From Candidatus Cloacimonadota bacterium (GTDB taxonomy: Bacteria; Cloacimonadota; Cloacimonadia; Cloacimonadales; TCS61), in contig DAOUTP010000034.1 in assembly GCA_030626645.1 (NCBI GenBank), forward strand, positions 1 to 12,132: 12,132 nucleotides of DNA. The letters run 5' to 3'. Both the position numbers and the translations under genes were made by a program. The notes under the pieces are model-generated. The model saw nothing but the letters and a program-made list of their open reading frames with translations. It did not search any database and was not told where the DNA came from. Shown piece after piece: positions 1-5,733 of the stretch (positions are counted from its first letter, which is position 1; every line of letters begins with the position of its first letter).

Positions 1-633
1 ATAGTTATGCTGAAAACTCACGTTGACATTATTGATGATTACGATGATAATTTCGTTCCTAAACTGCAGGAATATGCTGCAAGACAGAACTTCCTTATCT
101 TTGAAGATCGTAAATTTGCTGATATTGGAAATACAGTTAGACATCAATTTAGAAATGGTGTTTATAAAATTGCAGATTGGGCAGAATATGTTACGGTTCA
201 CATGGTTGCAGGAGAATTGATATTGAAAGGGCTTTTCGAAGGTATAGATAATAGAGCAGGTTTTGTTCTGGCACGTATGAGTTCCAAAGGTAATCTGCTT
301 AATGAAACTTACACTCGCAAATGTTTTGAAGCTGCGAAGAAAAATCCACAATGGGTTGCAGGTTTTATTGGGCACGGAAACAGTGTGGAAGATATAAAAA
401 GATTCAAAGCTAAATTCCCGGGAAGTGAATTACTTATGATGCCGGGTGTGAAAAAAGAAAAAGGTTCCGATGCTATGGGACAGCAGTATATAACAATTGA
501 AGAAGCAGTTGGTGGTGGAGCTGATTGCATAATCGTGGGAAGAGGAATATTGAAAGCCGATGATCCGGGGGAAGAAGCAAAGTTATACAGAGAAAGAGCC
601 TGGAAGGCTTTTCAGAAGAGAATTAATAGTTAA
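1..633 (+). CDS. pyrF: Orotidine 5'-phosphate decarboxylase, eukaryote-type, 5' end outside the window
   Basis: This enzyme decarboxylates OMP to UMP, the last step of de novo UMP synthesis. The frame is open to the first base (Ile-Val precede the ATG at 7) and the text there matches the ICxLKTHVDI stretch of fungal and animal enzymes, so the ATG at 7 is internal and the true start lies upstream. Counting from that Met, the catalytic residues are visible: Lys3 in LKTH, then Asp34, Lys36 and Asp39 in FEDRKFADIGNT, corresponding to yeast Ura3 Lys59, Asp91, Lys93 and Asp96. The C-terminal phosphate loop has MMPGV, a GQQY segment and IIVGRGI, as in the UMP synthase C-terminal domain rather than the short E. 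coli type. It could be the C-terminal half of a PyrE-PyrF fusion; that cannot be seen here. Downstream lies a 433-nt spacer before pyrB. Confidence 0.95.
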   Translation: MVMLKTHVDIIDDYDDNFVPKLQEYAARQNFLIFEDRKFADIGNTVRHQFRNGVYKIADWAEYVTVHMVAGELILKGLFEGIDNRAGFVLARMSSKGNLLNETYTRKCFEAAKKNPQWVAGFIGHGNSVEDIKRFKAKFPGSELLMMPGVKKEKGSDAMGQQYITIEEAVGGGADCIIVGRGILKADDPGEEAKLYRERAWKAFQKRINS

Positions 634-648
634 TAATTGAATATTAAG

Positions 649-704
649 ACCTTGCAAAAGGTTACATCCAGAGAGGTTCTACTTGCTAAACCTTCGCAAT
701 GGTT
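649..704. repeat. Two GGTT/AACC hairpins in tandem
   Basis: ACCTT (649-653) pairs with AAGGT (658-662) around a GCAA tetraloop. About 25 nt on, AACC (689-692) pairs with GGTT (701-704) around a sequence that again contains CGCAA. The two hairpins look like related versions of one small unit. They sit 15 nt after the pyrF stop and have no T-run, so they are not clear terminators. Confidence 0.45.
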
Positions 705-756
705 GGGAAAAAATTAATAATTGTAGAATGTAAGAATTAATGAATGAAAAACTGAA

Positions 757-786
757 ATTGGACTTGACTCGCAACGAAATGTGAGT
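757..786. repeat. Dispersed repeat, copy 1 (GGACTTG...CTCGCA unit)
   Basis: From 757 to 778 this matches 2465-2486 with only two mismatches in 22 positions. In this copy ACTCGCA (767-773) can pair with TGTGAGT (780-786) through one G-T wobble around a 6-nt loop. Both copies lie in spacers that follow a pyrimidine gene (pyrF here, pyrI there). Confidence 0.6.
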
Positions 787-812
787 TGAGAACAATAAAG
801 AAAGGTGTAAAA

Positions 813-956
813 ATGAATATCCAATATAAGAAAATAAGTCATTTGCTTTCGCAAGCTGACTTTTACAACAAGGAATTTGTGAAAGAAAATTCTTCTTGCG
901 TTTCTAAGTTTCCCTTCCGGGGAAAGGGAATTGCAAAGGATTCGTTTTGTTGTTAG
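813..956 (+). CDS. 47-codon ORF upstream of pyrBI; possible leader peptide, doubtful
   Basis: An ATG at 813 opens a 47-codon frame ending at TAG 954-956. The 14 nt around its start (AGGTGTAAAAATGA, 803-816) are identical to those around the pyrI start at 1962-1975, so the ribosome could plausibly load here. The protein (begins MNIQYKKISHLL, ends in two Cys) matches no family I know. Its stop is followed at once by eight T, and pyrB begins 110 nt later. E. coli pyrBI is preceded by a leader peptide of similar size (pyrL) that couples translation to a UTP-sensitive terminator, so an analogous arrangement is conceivable. Against this, no compact hairpin abuts the T-run, and the reading frame runs through a palindrome that looks like a repeat. 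Confidence 0.22.
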   Translation: MNIQYKKISHLLSQADFYNKEFVKENSSCVSKFPFRGKGIAKDSFCC

Positions 957-1018
957 TTTTTTTTAAGTTGTCGTTTAGCATCGCTAAGCCAACAATACTT
1001 GTTCGTTGTTAATAATTT

Positions 1019-1045
1019 GTGTTAATCAGTGTAAATTCGTGGTTT
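1019..1045. repeat. Dispersed repeat before pyrB (GTGTTAAT...AATTCGTGGTTT)
   Basis: A 27-nt unit that agrees with 4611-4637 at 23 of 27 positions, with identical ends (GTGTTAAT and AATTCGTGGTTT). The preceding ATTT is shared too. It ends 21 nt before the pyrB ATG, directly upstream of the AAGGAGG ribosome binding site at 1054-1060. It has no obvious hairpin. It may be a dispersed repeat or a shared upstream signal. Confidence 0.6.
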
Positions 1046-1066
1046 AAATAAATAAGGAGGAAATAA

Positions 1067-1969
1067 ATGAAAAATCTAATTTCAATGCGGGATTTAAGTA
1101 AAGAAGATATTATGCGGTTGATGGATACAGCTGCAAAAATCGAAAAAGGTGAGATAATTCCAAATATGCAAAGAAAACTTGCAGCTCTGCTGTTCTTTGA
1201 ACCATCTACAAGAACAATGTTCTCATTTGATACCGCAATGAAACGTATGAATGGAGATACGATAATCATGAGTGGAACAAAAAATACTTCCGCAAAAAAG
1301 GGTGAAACATTTGCTGATACACTGCAGACAATTGCACAATATTCCGATATCATTATTATGAGAAGTCCAATTGAAGGAGCTGCCAGATATGCAGCAGAAG
1401 TTGTAGATCTTCCAGTTGTGAATGCAGGTGATGGGGCAAATCAGCATCCAACACAAGCTTTACTGGATCTATATTCAATTATTAAAACTCAGGGCAAATT
1501 AGAGAATCTCAAGATCGGGCTTGCTGGTGATCTGCGTTTTGGAAGAACTGTGCATTCATTGGCTCAAGCTATGGCTGTCTTTGGAGCTGAATTCAAATTT
1601 ATTTCTCCTTCATTCCTGCAAATGCCGGATTATCTCAAAGATGATCTTATTGAACAGAATATTAAATTTGAAGAATTCAAGGACATTGAAGGAAATATAG
1701 ATGACCTGGATATTCTTTATGTAACCAGAATCCAGAAAGAGCGTTTTGCGGATCCGGAAGATTATGAAAGGGTAAAAGGTTCTTACGTTCTAAATAAGGC
1801 AATGTTAGAAAATGTAAAAGAAAATTTTAAGGTTTTACATCCACTACCGAGAGTTGACGAAATCCATATAGATGTTGACGACACTAAATTTGCATACTAT
1901 TTTCCTCAAGCAAAGAATGGAGTATATACAAGACAAGCAATAATTTCAATTCTCTTAGGGGAGGTGTAA
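1067..1969 (+). CDS. pyrB: Aspartate carbamoyltransferase catalytic chain
   Basis: PyrB condenses carbamoyl phosphate with aspartate to give N-carbamoyl-aspartate, the committed step of pyrimidine synthesis. At 300 aa it has the usual catalytic-chain length. The carbamoyl-phosphate loop FFEPSTRT is at 43-50, the mobile loop Ser75/Lys78 in SAKKGE, Arg99 in MRSP, the HPTQ motif at 127-130, DLRFGRT at 155-161, the aspartate-binding Arg221/Gln223 in TRIQKERF, and HPLPR at 258-262. No key residue appears to be missing. The start is set by a strong AAGGAGG at 1054-1060, 6 nt before the ATG. pyrI follows after 2 nt, so the two subunits are almost certainly co-transcribed and made in balanced amounts. 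Confidence 0.97.
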   Translation: MKNLISMRDLSKEDIMRLMDTAAKIEKGEIIPNMQRKLAALLFFEPSTRTMFSFDTAMKRMNGDTIIMSGTKNTSAKKGETFADTLQTIAQYSDIIIMRSPIEGAARYAAEVVDLPVVNAGDGANQHPTQALLDLYSIIKTQGKLENLKIGLAGDLRFGRTVHSLAQAMAVFGAEFKFISPSFLQMPDYLKDDLIEQNIKFEEFKDIEGNIDDLDILYVTRIQKERFADPEDYERVKGSYVLNKAMLENVKENFKVLHPLPRVDEIHIDVDDTKFAYYFPQAKNGVYTRQAIISILLGEV

Positions 1970-1971
1970 AA

Positions 1972-2430
1972 ATGAGTCAGGTGAAAACAATAAAAGTAAA
2001 TGCAATAAAAAATGGAACAGTTATCGATCATATTGCTGCAGGGAAAGTGTTGAAAGTAATTGATATCTTGAATCTAACTGGTAATAACTCGGTTATGATC
2101 GGAATGAATCTTACTAGTAATAAGATCGGGAAAAAGGATATAGTAAAAATTGAGAATCGTGAACTTTCTAAAGAAGAAGCAAACAGTATTGCTCTTATTT
2201 CTCCAAGTGCTACACTTATCATTATTAATGATTTTGAAGTTGTAAAAAAAACATCATTGGATATGCCGGAGTATATTGAAGAACATATTATCTGCTCGAA
2301 TCCAAAATGTATCACAAATAGTGAAGAGATACCTTCAAAATATTATATCAATAATACTGAACCAGCCACAGCACGTTGTTTATATTGTGAGAAGAAATAT
2401 CTGGTTGAAGATTTGAAAATTAAAATTTAG
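1972..2430 (+). CDS. pyrI: Aspartate carbamoyltransferase regulatory chain
   Basis: PyrI is the nucleotide-binding, zinc-containing chain that joins PyrB trimers into the allosteric holoenzyme and passes on the CTP/ATP signal. At 152 aa it is normal length. The N-terminal allosteric domain carries IKNGTVIDHI (12-21), matching the E. coli effector-site segment. The C-terminal zinc domain has all four ligands: Cys108 and Cys113 (CSNPKC), Cys136 and Cys139 (CLYC). The ribosome binding site GGGGAGG (1958-1964) lies inside the last codons of pyrB and only 2 nt separate the genes, which suggests translational coupling. Its presence predicts that this transcarbamoylase is feedback-regulated. Confidence 0.97.
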   Translation: MSQVKTIKVNAIKNGTVIDHIAAGKVLKVIDILNLTGNNSVMIGMNLTSNKIGKKDIVKIENRELSKEEANSIALISPSATLIIINDFEVVKKTSLDMPEYIEEHIICSNPKCITNSEEIPSKYYINNTEPATARCLYCEKKYLVEDLKIKI

Positions 2431-2464
2431 TAATTGAGATATGGATAAAAACGAAATTCAATTG

Positions 2465-2486
2465 ATTGGACTTGGCTCGCATCGAA
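2465..2486. repeat. Dispersed repeat, copy 2 (GGACTTG...CTCGCA unit)
   Basis: Twenty of 22 positions agree with 757-778. The 3' half that would complete the stem seen in copy 1 has diverged or been replaced: here the left end of the DUF559 cassette begins 9 nt further on. It lies 34 nt after the pyrI stop. Confidence 0.55.
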
Positions 2487-2494
2487 GTTGGGTA

Positions 2495-2951
2495 AATCCC
2501 CTCTACAGAGGGGTGGATTGCGTAGCAAGACGGGGTGTGTTAATCACCAATAATAAAATATGAGTTATCTTAAATATAACACAAAGCTAAAAGAAAGAGC
2601 TAAATATCTAAGAAATAATTCAACTTTATCAGAAGTTTTATTATGGCTCCAGATAAAGAATAGAAAGTTGGGTTTTGATTTTCATCGGCAGAAACCAATT
2701 GATAATTTTATTGTTGATTTCTTTTGCCCTAAGTTAATATTGGCAATAGAAATTGATGGAGTGAGCCATAATGATAAAGTGGAATATGATAAGTTAAGAC
2801 AGGGAAAGCTAGAGAAATTGGGCGTAAGATTTATTCGTTTTAGAGATGAAGATGTGAAAAATAATATGCAGGGTTGTGTCGATTTCTTGAAAAATTGGAT
2901 AGATGAAAACACACCTCCCGACTAAAGTCGGACTCCTCTCAAGAGGAGATT
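2495..2951. mobile_element. DUF559 cassette with imperfect inverted-repeat ends
   Basis: The two sides of the DUF559 gene share one design when one side is reverse-complemented. Reading from the gene outward, each has AACACACC (left 2534-2541 on the minus strand, right 2908-2915 on the plus strand), a small hairpin (left TTGC/GCAA at 2518-2528, right CCGACT/AGTCGG at 2918-2931), then a pyrimidine-rich hairpin (left CCCCTC/GAGGGG at 2498-2513, right CTCCTCT/AGAGGAG at 2933-2948) ending in GATT. The right repeat overlaps the last codons and the stop of the gene. This suggests a small cassette inserted between pyrI and guaB. No transposase is encoded and I see no clear target duplication, so how it moves is unknown. 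Confidence 0.6.
2560..2925 (+). CDS. DUF559 protein, Vsr-like PD-(D/E)XK endonuclease fold
   Basis: This is a small DUF559 protein (121 aa, typical length), related to the very-short-patch-repair endonuclease fold. No specific substrate is established for the family, so 'nuclease' is inferred. An N-terminal helical part (LKERAKYLRNN, STLSEVLLWL) is followed by HRQKPI (42-47) and the predicted active-site strand set: Asp53 in IVDFFCP, Glu64 and Asp66 in AIEIDG, then His70, with a later LGVRFIRF strand (88-95). The acidic residues expected for metal binding are present. The ATG at 2560 lacks a good ribosome binding site, and the gene interrupts an otherwise metabolic series. Its last residues, NTPPD, are encoded by the flanking inverted repeat, so the gene appears to travel with these ends. 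Confidence 0.85.
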   Translation: MSYLKYNTKLKERAKYLRNNSTLSEVLLWLQIKNRKLGFDFHRQKPIDNFIVDFFCPKLILAIEIDGVSHNDKVEYDKLRQGKLEKLGVRFIRFRDEDVKNNMQGCVDFLKNWIDENTPPD

Positions 2952-3001
2952 GGACCTGCACTTTTAATTCACTTAAATATTAAATTGAAAAGGAAGTTAA
3001 T

Positions 3002-4498
3002 ATGGCAAAAAAAATTATAACTGAACCATCTAGAACTTTGATGGAATACAGACTATTACCGGGATATACTCCAGCTGATTGCAATCCCAATAATATTTCA
3101 TTACGCACTCCGCTTGTGTATTCAGAAGATAATGAGAAGAAATATTATTTGAATATTCCTCTTGTTTCTGCAGCAATGCAGTCGGTTTCGGGTGATCAAA
3201 TGGGAATCGAGCTTGCTAAACTCGGTGGAGCAGCATTCATTTTTTGTTCCCAATCAACTGAATCTGAAGCTAAGATGGTTAGAAAGATCAAAAATCATAA
3301 AGCTGGTTTTGTGAAACCCAAAACAATGAAAGCTGATATGAAAGTGAAAGAAATGTTTGAGATCCGAAAGGATTCAGGGCATTCAACTTTCCCAGTTGTA
3401 GATGAAAATGGACTTTTTGCGGGACTCATCTCCAAATGGGATTACGATGTTTCACTTCATGCAGATTGTTTGATAAAAGATAGAATGATCAAAAAAGAAA
3501 ACATCCAAGTTGGAACTAATATAACTGATCTGATTGAAGCAAATCGAGCTCTTTTGGAAAGCCATAAATCTGTTTTACCAATATTGGATGAAGAAGGAAA
3601 ACTTATATCAATGGTTTTTCGCAAAGATATCAACGACCAACTTGATTTCCCATTGGAGATCCACGATAAGAAGAAAAGATTGATCTCAGTGGCTGCTATT
3701 AATACGCACGACTTTCAAGAGCGCGTTAGAGCATTAGTAGATGCAGAAGTTGATGTTATTGCTATAGACTCTTCAGATGGGTATACACAATACCAAGCTG
3801 ATGCTATTAAATGGATAAATGAAAATTATCCAACTATTCCCGTCATCGGTGGCAATATTATTACTAAAGAAGGTTTTCGTTTCCTAGTAGAAGCTGGTGC
3901 AAAAGCCATTAAAGTAGGAATGGGCGGCGGCTCGATCTGTATTACTCAGGAACAGAAAGGTACCGGACGCGGACTTGCAACAACTATCATTGAAGTTATT
4001 GAAGAACGAGATAAATATTTTAAGGAAACCGGTAAATATATTCCGGTGGCTGCAGATGGCGGCGTAACCAGCACAAAAGATGTCACTATTGCTCTGGCTC
4101 TTGGTGCGGACTATGTGATGATGGGTCGCTATTTTGCCAGGATGGAAGAATCTCCAACAGATAAAATCGTTGTAAATAACCGTGTGATGAAACCATATTG
4201 GGGAGAGGGGTCGACCCGAGCTCAAAATTGGAAGGCTAGACGCTATAATCAGGGTAAATTTGTGGAAGGTGTAGAAGGCATGGTTGAGTATGCAGGTCAT
4301 CTTCGAGATAATCTGGAAGAGACTCTGGCAAAGATAAAATCATCGATGGGAACCTGTGGTGCGATGAATATTTCTGAATTTCATGATCTGGCAGAACTCG
4401 AAGTAGTATCTGCACTTTCCATCAGGGAAGGTAAACCTCACGATATTTATTTAAGCTCAGAAAATATAGATAATCAAGATTATAATTCACTCGAATAA
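3002..4498 (+). CDS. guaB: IMP dehydrogenase, Tritrichomonas-type
   Basis: GuaB oxidises IMP to XMP with NAD+, the committed step to GMP. At 498 aa it is full length: a (beta/alpha)8 barrel interrupted by a pair of CBS domains at about 105-215. Visible features are SAAMQSV (56-62), DSSDG (256-260), GGN (283-285), the catalytic loop GMGGGSICITQEQKG with Cys313, DGG (352-354), GRYFAR (375-380), EGSTRAQNW and the flap Arg413-Tyr414 thought to activate water. The GGGSICIT loop and the ARxEESPT stretch match the Tritrichomonas foetus enzyme rather than the GPGSICTT loop of E. coli or human IMPDH. The start has AGGA at 2991-2994, 7 nt before the ATG. It follows the DUF559 cassette by about 50 nt. 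Confidence 0.96.
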   Translation: MAKKIITEPSRTLMEYRLLPGYTPADCNPNNISLRTPLVYSEDNEKKYYLNIPLVSAAMQSVSGDQMGIELAKLGGAAFIFCSQSTESEAKMVRKIKNHKAGFVKPKTMKADMKVKEMFEIRKDSGHSTFPVVDENGLFAGLISKWDYDVSLHADCLIKDRMIKKENIQVGTNITDLIEANRALLESHKSVLPILDEEGKLISMVFRKDINDQLDFPLEIHDKKKRLISVAAINTHDFQERVRALVDAEVDVIAIDSSDGYTQYQADAIKWINENYPTIPVIGGNIITKEGFRFLVEAGAKAIKVGMGGGSICITQEQKGTGRGLATTIIEVIEERDKYFKETGKYIPVAADGGVTSTKDVTIALALGADYVMMGRYFARMEESPTDKIVVNNRVMKPYWGEGSTRAQNWKARRYNQGKFVEGVEGMVEYAGHLRDNLEETLAKIKSSMGTCGAMNISEFHDLAELEVVSALSIREGKPHDIYLSSENIDNQDYNSLE

Positions 4499-4507
4499 TA
4501 GTTGCAA

Positions 4508-4528
4508 GACGTATCATTCTGATGCGTC
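4508..4528. repeat. Hairpin after guaB
   Basis: GACGTATCA (4508-4516) pairs with TGATGCGTC (4520-4528) around a TTC loop, nine pairs including one T-G wobble. It lies 9 nt past the guaB stop. There is no T-run after it, so it is not a standard intrinsic terminator, though it could protect the 3' end of the message. About 20 nt further on, ACTTGGGAACAA (4549-4560) resembles one arm of the CCCAAG hairpins found later at 8025-8041 and 11284-11308. Confidence 0.5.
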
Positions 4529-4610
4529 CGAAATGTTTCTAAGATAAACTTGGGAACAAAGGAAAATGTTGAGTTAGTGTTTGTCTGTGAAATTCAGTGG
4601 CAAAATATTT

Positions 4611-4637
4611 GTGTTAATTCGAGTTAATTCGTGGTTT
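4611..4637. repeat. Dispersed repeat before purM (GTGTTAAT...AATTCGTGGTTT)
   Basis: The second copy of the unit at 1019-1045. It contains its own imperfect tandem, TTAATTCGAG followed by TTAATTCGTG (4614-4633). It ends 16 nt before the purM ATG, immediately upstream of the ribosome binding site, the same placement as before pyrB. Confidence 0.6.
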
Positions 4638-4653
4638 CCAAAAAGGAGTTTAT

Positions 4654-5721
4654 ATGGTTGATTATAAAAAAGCCGGAGTAGATATTAAGATGGGTGATAG
4701 AGCATCTAAGATAGCCTATAATTTTGCCAGATTGACTTTTGTTTCGAGGAAGAATATGATTGGCGAACCTGTCACTGATGAAGGATCGTTTGCTGGAATG
4801 ATGGATATGGGTGATTTCTATATTGTTCAAGGTGATGATGGTGTTGGTACCAAGATGGAAGTTGCAGAACGTATTGGAAAATTTGATACACTAGGTTATG
4901 ATCTACTGGCAATGGTTGCTGATGATGCGATCTGTCTGGGTGCTGAAACCATTTCCATTACAAATACACTTGATACAAACAAAGTTGATCCAAATATCAT
5001 TCATGATCTTATGAAAGGGCTAGCAAAAGCTTGTATAGAGCAGAAGGTAATTATCCCTGGTGGTGAGATTGCAGAAGTTGGGAAATCGGTAAATGGTCAT
5101 ATCTGGAATGCAACTGCTGTAGGTGTTTTGGAAAAAGAAAAAATCATTACTGGAAGTAAGATCGAACCGGGTGACAAGATCATCGCATTGCAGGAAAAGG
5201 GATTCCGTTCAAATGGCTTCTCACTCGTAAGATATATCCTAGAAAAAGAATTTGACGAAAATGTATATAATAAACCTTCTCCCTTTGGAAAGAGTTGGGG
5301 AGAGATGATACTTAAACCATCAAAAATTTATTCCTCAGCTTTGTTAGAATTGCTTGGAAGATTTGGCGAAGAGCGTAAGTTTAATATTAAAGGAATCGCT
5401 CATATAACAGGTGGCGGCATCCCTGGCAATTTTAATAGGATCCTTAAACAGACTGGATTGGGAGCGGATTTCAATGATCTATTTCCCTCATCTGTGATAG
5501 TAAAAGAAATTCAAAGAATTGGAAATGTTTCCGAAGCTGAGGCGTACAAAACTTGGAACATGGGAAACGGAATGATGCTAGTAGTTGATAAAGATGATGC
5601 CGATAAAGTTTTAAGAGCATTATCAGTTGAAGCTAAAATTGTGGGATCAATTATAAAAGATAACAATATAATAATTGATTCAAAAGGTGCGGATGCACAA
5701 AAGTTGATTTTTGAACTTTAA
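4654..5721 (+). CDS. purM: Phosphoribosylformylglycinamidine cyclo-ligase (AIR synthase)
   Basis: PurM closes FGAM to 5-aminoimidazole ribonucleotide using ATP, directly after the PurL/PurQ step. The 355-aa length is normal. Motifs in order: YKKAGVDI (4-11), GDDGVGTK (60-67, where most homologues have T-D-G-V-G-T-K), ADDAICLGAE (89-98), GGEIAEVG (136-143), GFRSNGFSLVR (183-193), KPSKIYSSALLELL (221-234) and AHITGGGIPGN (249-259). The segment after GGEIAEVG differs from the E. coli form, so this is a divergent branch, but the family call is firm. AAGGAG at 4643-4648 precedes the ATG by 5 nt. The next gene starts 12 nt after its stop. Confidence 0.95.
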   Translation: MVDYKKAGVDIKMGDRASKIAYNFARLTFVSRKNMIGEPVTDEGSFAGMMDMGDFYIVQGDDGVGTKMEVAERIGKFDTLGYDLLAMVADDAICLGAETISITNTLDTNKVDPNIIHDLMKGLAKACIEQKVIIPGGEIAEVGKSVNGHIWNATAVGVLEKEKIITGSKIEPGDKIIALQEKGFRSNGFSLVRYILEKEFDENVYNKPSPFGKSWGEMILKPSKIYSSALLELLGRFGEERKFNIKGIAHITGGGIPGNFNRILKQTGLGADFNDLFPSSVIVKEIQRIGNVSEAEAYKTWNMGNGMMLVVDKDDADKVLRALSVEAKIVGSIIKDNNIIIDSKGADAQKLIFEL

Positions 5722-5733
5722 TTAAGAGGAGAA

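Larger units (their letters stand above)
634..1066. other. Palindrome-rich spacer between pyrF and pyrB
   Basis: This 433-nt stretch holds no convincing conserved gene. In order it contains a pair of hairpins near 649-704, a repeat with its own stem at 757-786, a 47-codon ORF at 813-956, a hairpin inside that ORF (TTCCCTT at 910-916 pairing with AAGGGAA at 924-930), a run of eight T at 957-964, a hairpin with 7-bp arms (GTTTAGC 973-979, GCTAAGC 983-989, one T-G wobble), and the dispersed repeat at 1019-1045 just before the pyrB ribosome binding site. The density of small palindromes suggests accumulated repetitive elements, but the order ORF, T-run, hairpin, pyrB also leaves room for a leader control region. 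Confidence 0.7.

Noticed and set aside
634..1066. CRISPR-like array in the pyrF-pyrB spacer
   Set aside because: The palindromes differ from one another and are irregularly spaced; no direct repeat of constant length recurs with spacers.
1009..1353. 114-codon minus-strand ORF across the pyrB start
   Set aside because: It is antisense to conserved pyrB motifs. Its hydrophobic look follows from reading AT-rich coding sequence backwards.
2926..3001. Purine riboswitch or other known regulatory RNA in front of guaB
   Set aside because: The 76-nt leader is occupied by the cassette end and AT-rich sequence; I see no room for or motifs of a purine riboswitch.
3884..4300. 138-codon minus-strand ORF opposite guaB
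   Set aside because: It lies entirely inside guaB, whose motifs are intact, and its translation is Cys/His/Phe-rich antisense text without a recognisable domain.
4508..4528. Intrinsic terminator after guaB
   Set aside because: The stem is good but no T-run follows, so termination is not supported; it is kept only as a hairpin.
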